Below are positions 32,067-40,595 of a stretch of DNA of 64,000 bases, in pieces. The notes below the pieces were generated by a model. The model was not told the DNA's origin. It saw nothing but the letters and a program-made list of their open reading frames with translations, and did no database searches. Each line of letters starts with the position of its first letter. The stretch's first letter is position 1. The translations under genes and the position numbers were made by a program. This stretch comes from Lampropedia puyangensis. Lineage in GTDB: Bacteria; Pseudomonadota; Gammaproteobacteria; Burkholderiales; Burkholderiaceae_C. The stretch spans positions 552-64,551 of the forward strand of contig NZ_STFG01000011.1 of the NCBI RefSeq assembly GCF_004833285.1, written 5' to 3'.

Positions 32067-33095
32067 TCAGGCCTTGTAGAGCATGCTCTCAACCGATAAT
32101 TTCTTAGAGAAAATGCCCTTCTCGGTGAACAAATCAAAGTACTTCTGAAAGTAAGCAATTTGCTCAGGCGTGAACTCGTCATAGAACACGTAATCGTTCA
32201 TAGGCACCTCATCAGTCAATGCACCGTCAATCGCGGTATAGCCCTTCAACGATGGTCTGGCCTTGGCTGGATCGGTTTTGAGCAACGTCACCCCACGGCG
32301 ATAAGCCTCCATGAATTGTTTGGCCACATCCGGGTGCTCTTGAATAAACGTACTGGTCAACGTCGCCGAACCACCAAACCACGGGGCCATTGGGTCGCCC
32401 AGTAAATACTTGGCAACTACACCTGCTTCCAATACGCGTGAAACCCCATTCAAACGCCCCACCGTGCCCGTAGGCTCCAAGGTGTAAATGGCGTCAACTT
32501 GATCGGTCGCGATCGCAGCAACGTGCTGCGCAATTGGCAGCTCCGTCACCTTGGCATCGGCAACACCAGCCTTCTCCAAAATGCTTCTGGCAATCGTCAA
32601 GTTCTGAATGCCAGGCCCGCAAGCAATGCGCGTGCCTTTGAGATCAGCCACCGACTGCAACGGACTGTCCTTGGCCACAATGAACTCATCCAAAACATAT
32701 TTGGCGTTAGAAGGGTTTGAGCAAAAAATCTTCATCAGCCCAGGTTGGGCAATCTCGCCCACCGCCAGCACGGCGGTTGCCACCCCGTTGGCGCTGCCCT
32801 CCGCACGACCAGAAAGCATCGCTTCCATGGCTTGCTGGGCACTGGCGTGTTTTTGCACCTCAACGTCTAAGCCAGCCGCCTTGAAATACCCTTGATCTAC
32901 TGCCGCAAAAAATGGCAAGCCGGAAGCCACCGGCCAAAATCCAATGCGAATCTTTGGCGTGCTTTGCGCTCGCACAATGGCCGGCATCGCCAATGCTCCA
33001 GCAACGGCAATGCCGCCCAACAACACTTTGCGACGATCCATACCGTCAACCAAGGAGTTGGCGGTAGTCGAGAAAATGGCATTTTTTTCATTCAT
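32067..33095 (-). CDS. ABC transporter substrate-binding protein, NitT/TauT type, Tat-exported
   Basis: A 342-residue periplasmic binding protein. A twin-arginine leader, MDRRKVLLGGIAVAGALAMPAIVRAQ (from about residue 19), is followed by KIRIGFWPVASGLPFFAAVDQGYFKAAGLDVEVQ, the classical NitT/TauT/SsuA start. YVLDEFIVAKDSPLQSVADLKGTRIACGPG carries the ligand-site hinge. It should bind a small anionic or amide compound for the downstream amidase. It is the first gene of the operon SBP-permease-ATPase-atzG-atzE-atzH-gntR. Confidence 0.9.
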   Translation of the reverse strand: MNEKNAIFSTTANSLVDGMDRRKVLLGGIAVAGALAMPAIVRAQSTPKIRIGFWPVASGLPFFAAVDQGYFKAAGLDVEVQKHASAQQAMEAMLSGRAEGSANGVATAVLAVGEIAQPGLMKIFCSNPSNAKYVLDEFIVAKDSPLQSVADLKGTRIACGPGIQNLTIARSILEKAGVADAKVTELPIAQHVAAIATDQVDAIYTLEPTGTVGRLNGVSRVLEAGVVAKYLLGDPMAPWFGGSATLTSTFIQEHPDVAKQFMEAYRRGVTLLKTDPAKARPSLKGYTAIDGALTDEVPMNDYVFYDEFTPEQIAYFQKYFDLFTEKGIFSKKLSVESMLYKA

Positions 33096-33589
33096 GGCAA
33101 TAACACTCCAATGCGGTGGGGGCTGGCACATCAGGATTCATCAAGCGCTCTGCACGCAAGCGCCAAGAACCAACAAACAAGCTCGCTGCTATCAAAACTT
33201 GGATACAAGCTTGTACCGCTCTTCAAAGCAAGTGGTATGCCACATTTATTTAAAAAAACAATCAAGCACCAAAACAAAAATAAAGTCTCGAGCAAATTCA
33301 TCAGGGCCATGGATAGCTGCTGCCACTGCAACTTGTCATCTCTTACAACGCAATGCACCAGCTTGGCGCCTTCATCACCAAGAAGGGGCATCGCATAGTG
33401 AAAAGTGACCGCACTGCGCCTTGTAGCAAGGCCTGTTCAGCTGAAGTCGTTGCTATGCCATATGGCGAGCCCAATGCAAAGGCGCCGCAGATCAACAAAG
33501 GCACAATTTATGCAGTACACCTCACAGTTAAATCAACAACCCAAGCAGACCACCGCGCGCACTGCGCTTTCTTCAAAAAACGCCACTGT
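33096..33589. promoter_or_regulatory. 494-base divergent regulatory region with palindrome
   Basis: The region separates the leftward transporter-amidase operon from the rightward DUF1116 gene. TACAAGCTTGTA (33204-33215) is a perfect 12-base palindrome inside GGATACAAGCTTGTACC. It fits the AnTTGTA/TACAA half-sites common for FCD-type GntR regulators, and the operon encodes one. No protein gene with family features is present; the open frames here are not recognisable. The rest is AT-rich near 33240-33300. Confidence 0.45.
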
Positions 33590-34672
33590 ATGGATTTATT
33601 CTCAATCACGGACATAGCATCCCGCTTTGATTCCATCGCATGGACAGGTGTTGGATTGCGCAGCGAGCTGCTCCCAACACTGCCTGCCACCACGCTATTG
33701 CATGCAGGCCCGCCTCTGCACAACGCACCACCGCATGCCATTCTCAACAGCGCTTGCCAAGCCATGGTTTTTGAGGGTATGGCTTGCTCCATGGCAGAAG
33801 CCGCATCCCTGCTGGAAGCAGGGCACGTACAACTCGCCCCAGCACAAGACTTTGGCGTCGTGACTCCATTGGCACAAGTGGTTTCCGCCAGCATGCCTAT
33901 GGCCAGATTGGAAGGAAAGCAAACGACACGCTTGGCCCCGTTCATTGAAGCAGGTGTGCCAGCCCTTCGATTTGGCAGCACCATGCCCGACGCACCTGCG
34001 CGGCTTCGCATGATGGGCCTTTTTGCGCAGCATGCACTCGCCCCTGCACTGGCCCAAAAGCCTGTGACGATGGCCCCAATCGTGCTGGCCGGATTAACCC
34101 ATGGCCAAGACTGTCATGCACAGACAGATGCCGCCAATACAGCCCTGACCGCAGCCGTTCAACTGGATACGGCAGACCAGTCGGTACTGCGCAGCTACCC
34201 TGCATTTGTACTGCCCATCGTCATGGCCGCATGCAGTGTGTGGCTCCACGACAGTGGCAGCGACATCGTCGCCGCAGCTGGCAATGGGCTTGAATTTGGT
34301 TTCAAACGCCGCGGGTTCTCCGGCTGGCACGTGGTGCAGGCCACTCCACCGCAAGGAATCCTTTTACCTGGGCACACATGGCAAAACGCACTGGGTGCAA
34401 TCGGCGATAGTGCCGTGGTCGACTTTGCTGGCCTGGGCGGTCAAGCATTGGTGTTCTGCCCAGACCTGGCCAAAGCCTACGCGGCGCACCTTCCCGCCGA
34501 CTTGCATGCGCAGCGCAAAGCGGTACTCGACAAGGCCACCGGCAATGTCCGCATCAATGGCATGCCAACACACCCCATATTGGTGAACTTGGCCATCCTA
34601 GGTCAAGGGCCGGATTCGGGACTCATTGGCCGAGGGATATACCACACACCGCCAAACCTGTTTACCGTTTGA
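33590..34672 (+). CDS. DUF1116 protein, YlbE/AllG-like
   Basis: A protein of about 360 residues. The DUF1116 pattern is clear: TLLHAGPPL near 35, AMVFEGMA..EAASLLEAGHVQLAPAQDFG.VTPLAQVVSASMPM, then TPPQGILLPG and IGDSAVVDFAGLGG near the C-terminus, with a final GIYHTPP-like GIGRG region. In E. coli YlbE (AllG) works with FdrA (AllF) and YlbF (AllH) as oxamate carbamoyltransferase in allantoin use. Here only the DUF1116 member is present and is shorter than YlbE (about 420). ATG 33590 gives the best N-terminus, without a clear ribosome site; the frame is open to 33353. It is divergent from the hpxXYZ-like operon. Confidence 0.82.
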   Translation: MDLFSITDIASRFDSIAWTGVGLRSELLPTLPATTLLHAGPPLHNAPPHAILNSACQAMVFEGMACSMAEAASLLEAGHVQLAPAQDFGVVTPLAQVVSASMPMARLEGKQTTRLAPFIEAGVPALRFGSTMPDAPARLRMMGLFAQHALAPALAQKPVTMAPIVLAGLTHGQDCHAQTDAANTALTAAVQLDTADQSVLRSYPAFVLPIVMAACSVWLHDSGSDIVAAAGNGLEFGFKRRGFSGWHVVQATPPQGILLPGHTWQNALGAIGDSAVVDFAGLGGQALVFCPDLAKAYAAHLPADLHAQRKAVLDKATGNVRINGMPTHPILVNLAILGQGPDSGLIGRGIYHTPPNLFTV

Positions 34673-34755
34673 ATCTGCCTCTAACGTATTCATTGCGACG
34701 GGGTGATCAACCTCATCGCACAGGTATCACGCGTGCGATGACGTTAACGCCCCCT

Positions 34756-36240
34756 TCAGAACGGGAACTGACGCTTGCCGAGTTGGAAAGTAACCCACTT
34801 GACCTCAGTCATCTCATGCATGGATGCTTCGCCCCCTTCACGTCCCAGACCGCTGTTTTTCACCCCGCCAAACGTGATGTGCGGCTCATCGGCAATGGTG
34901 GTGTCATTGATATGTACCATGCCAGACTCAACCCGTTGCGCGAATTCGAAGGCCCGCTGCAAGTCATTGGTCACAATACCTGCGGACAGGCCAAAGCTAG
35001 TGTCGTTGGCCAACGCAACAGCGTGGTCAAAATCCTCTGCGCAATAGATGCTGGTGACTGGTCCAAAAGACTCTTCGCCATAAATAGCCATTTCGGGCGT
35101 GACGCCGGTCAACACGGTAGGTTGAAAAAATGGCCCTTCGTGGCGACCACCGGTATGCACAACAGCACCCTTGGCTGTGGCATCCGCGATCTGCCCCATG
35201 ATGAACTGCGCATGTGATGCGCGCACCAACGGCCCCACGACTGTATCGGGCGAGCGCGGATCTCCCACCACGATGGTTTTGGCTTTCGCAACAAACTTCT
35301 CGACAAAAACATCGTAGAGCCCACGCTCCACAATGATGCGAGAGTTGGACATGCACACCTGCCCCTGATGGAAAAAAATCCCAAAGGCAGCCGCGTCCAC
35401 GGCATAGTCGACGTCGGCATCATTGAGCACCACAATGGGACTCTTGCCCCCCATCTCCAGACACACCCGTTTGAAGTGCTTGCCACACTCTGCGGCCAAC
35501 ACGCGCCCTACTTTGCTGGAGCCCGTAAAGGTAATCATGCGCACACGCTCGTCTGCAACGAGTTGCTTGCCTACCGCCGCATCTCCGGGCAAAACATTGA
35601 GCACCCCTGCCGGTAAGCCCGCCTGCTCAAACAACTCTGCCATTTTCAGCCCAACCAAAGGGGTCAATTCAGACGGCTTCAGCACAAACGTATTGCCCGC
35701 TGCCAATGCAAAGGCAATTTTCTTCATGCCCAACAGCAATGGCGAGTTAAAAGGCGAGATGCCACCAATCACACCCAATGGCTGGCGAATGGTCATGCTC
35801 ACCACCCCAGGCGTAGTGGTGGGAAAGGTTTCACCATGGGGCTGGCGAATACACCCGGCCGCAGAGCGCAAGCAATCCACCGCGTAATCGACTTCCCAAG
35901 GCGCCTTGATCCAAACCGATCCATTCTCTTGAATGATCAGATCGCGCAACGCATCTCGGTTCGCCGCAAAAATGTCAGCAGCCCGCAACAACAGTGCTTC
36001 ACGCTCACCAGCGAGCATGGCCGCCCATGCCCCACGGGCGGCGTAGGCCGCCGCAATGGCCTCTTGCACATCGTCTTCGGTTGCCTGGGCCACTTGGGCA
36101 AACACCAGCCCCGTTGCGGGGTTGACGTCATCGGTATGCAGGCCGCTGCTGCCAAGGCGCCACTGGCCATTGATATACATGGGCGCAACGCGCGTCCCAA
36201 ACTCATCTGGGGAAATTGGTTTCAAGGCGGAAGTACTCAT
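34756..36240 (-). CDS. NAD(P)-dependent aldehyde dehydrogenase
   Basis: A 494-residue ALDH superfamily enzyme. Asn165 in ISPFNSPLL, Glu262 in LEMGGKSP and the catalytic Cys296 in HQGQVCMSNS are in place. The cofactor lysine lies in FVLKPSE and the C-terminal FGGVKNSGLGREGG is complete. The DTTIADEPHITFGGVKNSG context is that of benzaldehyde/salicylaldehyde/vanillin-type dehydrogenases, although the substrate is unknown. It is the last gene of the GMC-ABC-amidase operon, 12 bases after the amidase gene, and probably oxidises the aldehyde made by the GMC enzyme. Confidence 0.93.
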   Translation of the reverse strand: MSTSALKPISPDEFGTRVAPMYINGQWRLGSSGLHTDDVNPATGLVFAQVAQATEDDVQEAIAAAYAARGAWAAMLAGEREALLLRAADIFAANRDALRDLIIQENGSVWIKAPWEVDYAVDCLRSAAGCIRQPHGETFPTTTPGVVSMTIRQPLGVIGGISPFNSPLLLGMKKIAFALAAGNTFVLKPSELTPLVGLKMAELFEQAGLPAGVLNVLPGDAAVGKQLVADERVRMITFTGSSKVGRVLAAECGKHFKRVCLEMGGKSPIVVLNDADVDYAVDAAAFGIFFHQGQVCMSNSRIIVERGLYDVFVEKFVAKAKTIVVGDPRSPDTVVGPLVRASHAQFIMGQIADATAKGAVVHTGGRHEGPFFQPTVLTGVTPEMAIYGEESFGPVTSIYCAEDFDHAVALANDTSFGLSAGIVTNDLQRAFEFAQRVESGMVHINDTTIADEPHITFGGVKNSGLGREGGEASMHEMTEVKWVTFQLGKRQFPF

Positions 36241-36252
36241 GCTTGCTTCTCA

Positions 36253-37227
36253 TCAATTCGCAAAGGATGGATGGACACCACCAGAGCCTTGGCGGCGCGG
36301 TGGCAAGGTGATTTTTGGCAATGCACAGTGCACGCCCTGATTGATGTCGACGGTCTGGGTGATGTGCAGGTCGGCAGCGACGCTGCAAAGCGAATAGGCA
36401 TCAGCCGCCTCCATCCCACGCTCTTGCACCAACCAGCAGATCATTTGTCGCAGCGCCTGGCGTGCCGCCTCGTTCAAGTCCTTATGCAGCCCCATGCTGA
36501 TCCAGTGCGTGGGCGACTCAGCTCGCGGCATATCCAAATGCGCGGCCTTGATCAACTCAAAGCGGAACGTGCCACGCAAGCTGGTCTGAATCGCGGTCAG
36601 GCACACCTCTCCATGGCCTTGTGCGACATGGCCATCGCCCACAGAAAACAAAGCACCTGGATTGAACACCGGAAAGTTCACGCTGGTGCCTGCGACCAAA
36701 TCCCTGTTATCCATGTTTCCGCCATGGGCCATGGGGATCATGGAATTGACGGCGCCCAACTCTGGTGCGGGAGCAACCCCAAAATTACCAAAAAATGGAC
36801 TTAACGGCACGTGCGATCCCCAAGGCATCAGCGCCAAACCACGCTCTCTGTCCAGGGGAATATGCAAGCGTCTGGTCAGTGGAAAATCTTGCGGCAGTGT
36901 TCCGCGCCCTTGCTTGATCAAGTTCCAGCCCCAGGCCTGGCGCAACTGCACCGACAAGATGTGGACCTTCAATGCATCACCAGGCTCAGCCCCCTCAATC
37001 CAAACTGGGCCTGTCAGCAAATGGGGCCCGCCTTGCTTGGGCGAGGCTGCCAACACCGAACGGTGTTCAGGCAAAAGGCCATCGTCAGGCAAGTCCTCGG
37101 GCTCACCAGAGAGCGTGTCGATCGTGACGGTATCGCCAGGTTGTATGCGCAGTACTGGCGCGCGCGAGGCATCCCAAGACCCCCAGCACACGGTTTCAGC
37201 AAGAGATGGCAGGTAATGGTGTTTCAT
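36253..37227 (-). CDS. Acetamidase/formamidase (FmdA/AmdA) family hydrolase
   Basis: A 324-residue member of the acetamidase/formamidase family. PVLRIQPGDTVTIDTLSG, TGPVWIEGAEPGDALKVHIL, FGNFGVAPAPELGAVNSMIPMAHGGNMDNRDL and GALFSVGDGHVAQGHGEVCLTAIQ are its conserved blocks, with metal-site His and Asp residues. It hydrolyses short amides to the acid and ammonia. Located between a sugar-type ABC permease and an aldehyde dehydrogenase, it suggests that the imported compound, or a product of it, is an amide. Confidence 0.9.
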   Translation of the reverse strand: MKHHYLPSLAETVCWGSWDASRAPVLRIQPGDTVTIDTLSGEPEDLPDDGLLPEHRSVLAASPKQGGPHLLTGPVWIEGAEPGDALKVHILSVQLRQAWGWNLIKQGRGTLPQDFPLTRRLHIPLDRERGLALMPWGSHVPLSPFFGNFGVAPAPELGAVNSMIPMAHGGNMDNRDLVAGTSVNFPVFNPGALFSVGDGHVAQGHGEVCLTAIQTSLRGTFRFELIKAAHLDMPRAESPTHWISMGLHKDLNEAARQALRQMICWLVQERGMEAADAYSLCSVAADLHITQTVDINQGVHCALPKITLPPRRQGSGGVHPSFAN

Positions 37228-37272
37228 GTCGCCCTTTGCTGTACAAGTAGAAAACGTGCCATCAATCCAGCA

Positions 37273-38118
37273 TCAACCTTTCACTGCGCCCATCGTCAAG
37301 CCGCGCACAATGTGTTTTTGCAGCAAGAACACCGCCAGCAGTACAGGCACCATCGACATCACCCCCACAATCGCCATCGCCCCCCAGCGCACCCCTTGGG
37401 TTGTAATCAAAAGCGGCATGGCTACTGGCAGCGTGCGAGTAGATTCCCCTCCCAGCATGAACGCAAACAAAAATTCATTCCAAGCAAAAATAAAGCACAA
37501 CACGCCTGTCGAGACCATGCCTGAGCGCAGCAGCGGCAACACCACACGAATGAAAATGGCTGGACGCGAATACCCCTCCACCATGGCCACTTCCTCCAGT
37601 TCAACCGGCAAGTCGCGGCAAAAACTGCGCACCACCCAGATGTAGAAAGACAGGTTGAAGGTCATGTAGGCCAAGGTCAGGCCCAAGAACGAATCCAGTA
37701 GTTCGACCTTGGCAAAAACCAAATAAAACGGAATGACCAGGCAAATGGGTGGTGCCATGCGGGTGCCCAGCACGAACAAAAACATGTCGTCGCGAAACTT
37801 CAAATCGAAACGGGCAAACGCATAAGCTGCGGGCGTGCCAATCAACACAACAAGAACGGTGCTGACAGTTGCCAGAACGAATGAGTTGAGCATGTAGCCC
37901 AGAAAGCCACTGTCTAGCACGTAGCGGAAATGCTCCAGCGTGGGCGTAAAAACCCATTCGGTTGGCCGTGCAAACATCGCCGTTTCTGGTCTGAACATCA
38001 TCGATGCAAACCACAAAACGGGAAACAAAATCACCAGCGTGATGAGCACCACCACCAGCGTAGCGCCCCATGACACTGGCTCACCCACCGCAGTATTGCG
38101 CTTGAACAACGACAACAT
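37273..38118 (-). CDS. ABC transporter permease, MalG/UgpE type
   Basis: A 281-residue carbohydrate-type permease with six hydrophobic segments and the EAA loop ELEEVAMVEGYSRPAIFIRVVLPLLRSGM. It ends QKHIVRGLTMGAVKG, the standard MalG-type C-terminus. Start 38118 has AAGGA five bases upstream; ATG 38124 is too close to it. It is part of the operon with the MalF-type permease (54 bases upstream) and the amidase (45 bases downstream). Confidence 0.92.
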   Translation of the reverse strand: MLSLFKRNTAVGEPVSWGATLVVVLITLVILFPVLWFASMMFRPETAMFARPTEWVFTPTLEHFRYVLDSGFLGYMLNSFVLATVSTVLVVLIGTPAAYAFARFDLKFRDDMFLFVLGTRMAPPICLVIPFYLVFAKVELLDSFLGLTLAYMTFNLSFYIWVVRSFCRDLPVELEEVAMVEGYSRPAIFIRVVLPLLRSGMVSTGVLCFIFAWNEFLFAFMLGGESTRTLPVAMPLLITTQGVRWGAMAIVGVMSMVPVLLAVFLLQKHIVRGLTMGAVKG

Positions 38119-38172
38119 GGTCATCCTTTTTTTCAACAAAATCACACGCTAAAAACTTGGGCACTGAACGCA

Positions 38173-39051
38173 TCAAAATGCATTCAGGCGTTTCTTGGCG
38201 ATTTGATAAAACACACTGCAGAGCACGAAGAACATGATCCAGATCACCACAGCAAACGCCGCAGACTCACCAATGCGCCACTGTTCAAAGCTCATTTTGT
38301 AAGCCAGCATGCTGGGCGATTCGGTACTGACTCCAGGCCCACCGGCAGTGAGCATGTAGATCGAATCAAATACTTTGAACGCATCAATAAAGCGCAACAT
38401 TCCAATCACAGCCAGCAACGGTGCCATCATTGGTAACGTGAGCCGGTAAAAGACCTGCCAAGGTGTTGCACCATCCACGGCCGCTGCGCGATAAGGGCTC
38501 ACCGGCAAGGCCTGGCGGCCAGCAAAAAAAGCCAGCACCATAAAAGGCGTCCACTGCCATATATCCACAAATGCCAGCGCAATGAGTGCGTAGTCAGCTG
38601 AGGAAAAAACCGATGTGCCACTAAGCCAGCCAAAACGCTCCAGCACGTTGTACGAAATCAAGCCCCAGGAGCCCGCGAACATGACTTTCCACAGCAGCCC
38701 CACAACAATCGGCGCCATCATGCTGGGGATGAACAGCAGCGGCAACCATACGCTACGCAGCCACACCCCACGGTTGAGCAGCAAAGCGCCCCCCAGTCCC
38801 AATAAAAACTCCAGTGGCACCGCAATCAACACAAACTTCAGGGCCACCCACAAACTGTTCCAGAACCGGTCATCGGCAAACAAGCGGCGGTAGTTGTCGA
38901 ACCCTGCCAAGTCGCCAATCTGGCCAAAATTGACCTCTCTGAAACTGATGTACACCGCGAAGCAAAACGGCAGCAAACTCACGACCACCAGAACCACCAT
39001 GGCTGGCATGATCAAGGTCCATGGGTACCAATTGCAATGGTGTTTTTGCAT
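38173..39051 (-). CDS. ABC transporter permease, MalF/UgpA type
   Basis: A 292-residue permease with six transmembrane segments. The EAA loop is YRAAAVDGATPWQVFYRLTLPMMAPLL, preceded by VDIWQWTPFMVLAFFAGRQALP. FDSIYMLTAGGPGVSTESPSMLAYKMSFEQWRIGESAA is the MalF/UgpA-type last periplasmic loop. It pairs with the MalG-type permease downstream. Confidence 0.92.
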   Translation of the reverse strand: MQKHHCNWYPWTLIMPAMVVLVVVSLLPFCFAVYISFREVNFGQIGDLAGFDNYRRLFADDRFWNSLWVALKFVLIAVPLEFLLGLGGALLLNRGVWLRSVWLPLLFIPSMMAPIVVGLLWKVMFAGSWGLISYNVLERFGWLSGTSVFSSADYALIALAFVDIWQWTPFMVLAFFAGRQALPVSPYRAAAVDGATPWQVFYRLTLPMMAPLLAVIGMLRFIDAFKVFDSIYMLTAGGPGVSTESPSMLAYKMSFEQWRIGESAAFAVVIWIMFFVLCSVFYQIAKKRLNAF

Positions 39052-39118
39052 ACCGTTTCTCTGTGGATGGATAGATGGAGGGCGTTACATCAGGTTCAGT
39101 GGCACATCGTGTGCTGGC

Positions 39119-40543
39119 TTACTCAGCCAAAGTACACCGTTGACCGCAAATGGTTTCGAGTTTGGCCTGCCCTTGTTTGGCAGCCTCCTCTGGCGTGAGT
39201 CGCCCCAGCCCAACTTGCTGCACGATGGGCCCCAGTGCGTTGTCGATCTCAAAGAACTTGGGCAGCTTGGGTTTGGCAGGCAACACCGCCAGGGTGTCCT
39301 TCATTGCCGCATACAAACTGGCCTTTTCCGGCGCTTGCAACGCGGGCAATGCAAACGACGACTGGCGGATGGGCACACCACCGGCGCCCTTGGCAATCAA
39401 CTCTGCCTGCGTGGATTTGTCGCTGAGCCATTGCAAAAACAAAAAAGTGGCTTCTTTCTTTTTACTGGCGCGTGAAATGGCCATCAGAGACGGCTCGCCT
39501 CCAGCGTGGCGTGGACCTGAAAATTGCGCATTGCGAGGAATGCCGCCATACACGAACTGGCCTGACAGGGCCGACGCACCGGGCTTGTCAATGCCCAAAA
39601 CAAAATCGCTCCATGCAATGGATTGGGCCGCAATACCATTGCCCATGACCGTGGGCACATCCACCAAGGAATACTCCGCCTGGCCGGGCGGCGCAAATGT
39701 CCACAACTTGGCCCAGAACGTCATGGCGGCAATATTTTCAGGCGTATTGAAATGGGGGCGGCCATTGGCGTCATACACCCCTCCGCCCCAGTTGTTGAGG
39801 AAGTTCTCCCACAAAGTGGTGAATGTGGTTCCCGCAGGAATACCTTCCAGAACAATGCCGTAGAAATCACTCGCCAAAGTTTGTCCTGCCAGCGTCTGGC
39901 CGGATTTGCGGGTGAAAAACTCCGCAATATCCATCAGCTGCTGCATGGTGGCTGCAGGCGCGAGATCGTAGCCATATTTGACTTTGAATGCGGCCTGCTC
40001 ATCTGGGTTTTCCAACAAGTCTTTGCGGGCCCAATAAATCTGGTTGTAGTTCCAGGTCAGAAAGCCATAGTGCTTGTCGCCCCACTGCGTCAGGCTGCGT
40101 GCAGCCGGCTCGATAAAATCGGCATCATCCATATGCGGGTTACGCAATTGCGCGTTTTGCACGTATGCATCAATAGGCTCGAGCACCTTGCCTGCCAGCA
40201 AAGGCCCAAGCTGCAAACCATGCAGCATGATGGCGTCGTAGTAGCCACGCCCTGAGTACAGATCTGCCTGACCTTTGTTGATCACATCACCATGCCCGAG
40301 CAGCTCATACTCCACTTTGATGCCCGTTTCCTTCTCGAACACGGGAACCAATTGCTTCATGGTTTCTTGCAATGGCGTAATCTCATCGAGCACACGGATG
40401 GATGTTCCGGCATAGGGCTTGGCAGCCGTTTGGTAAGACCAGTCTTGTGCCACCACCGGGCCCAGCAGCATGCAACTGCACAGGCTCGTGGCCAGCTGGC
40501 GGGCAAAACGCTTTCTTAGAGGGAAAGAATGTTTTTTCGTCAT
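39119..40543 (-). CDS. ABC transporter substrate-binding protein, carbohydrate/polyol type
   Basis: A 474-residue cluster B binding protein. A signal peptide (about residues 1-32, ending GPVVAQ) is followed by GTSIRVLDEITPLQETMKQLVPVFEKETGIKVEYELLGHGDVINKGQADLYSG, the family-1 extracellular solute-binding domain. YGFLTWNYNQIYWARKDLLENPDE and KKKEATFLFLQWLSD are typical of sugar/polyol binders. Two C-terminal cysteines (ICGQRC) could form a disulfide. AGAAGG precedes ATG 40543. The ligand is unknown; the flanking GMC, amidase and aldehyde dehydrogenase genes point to an alcohol- and amide-bearing compound. Confidence 0.9.
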   Translation of the reverse strand: MTKKHSFPLRKRFARQLATSLCSCMLLGPVVAQDWSYQTAAKPYAGTSIRVLDEITPLQETMKQLVPVFEKETGIKVEYELLGHGDVINKGQADLYSGRGYYDAIMLHGLQLGPLLAGKVLEPIDAYVQNAQLRNPHMDDADFIEPAARSLTQWGDKHYGFLTWNYNQIYWARKDLLENPDEQAAFKVKYGYDLAPAATMQQLMDIAEFFTRKSGQTLAGQTLASDFYGIVLEGIPAGTTFTTLWENFLNNWGGGVYDANGRPHFNTPENIAAMTFWAKLWTFAPPGQAEYSLVDVPTVMGNGIAAQSIAWSDFVLGIDKPGASALSGQFVYGGIPRNAQFSGPRHAGGEPSLMAISRASKKKEATFLFLQWLSDKSTQAELIAKGAGGVPIRQSSFALPALQAPEKASLYAAMKDTLAVLPAKPKLPKFFEIDNALGPIVQQVGLGRLTPEEAAKQGQAKLETICGQRCTLAE

Positions 40544-40595
40544 GGGAACCTTCTGTAAATGAAGTGATGGGAAATGCAACGGCACCTTCAGGCTC

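Noticed and set aside
30340-33095. Assigning the NitT/TauT transporter to nitrate, taurine or thiamine precursors
   Set aside because: Family resemblance alone does not set the ligand, and the coupled amidase genes point elsewhere.
35836-36804. 322-codon plus-strand frame spanning the ALDH/amidase junction
   Set aside because: Antisense to two conserved genes; no recognisable domain.
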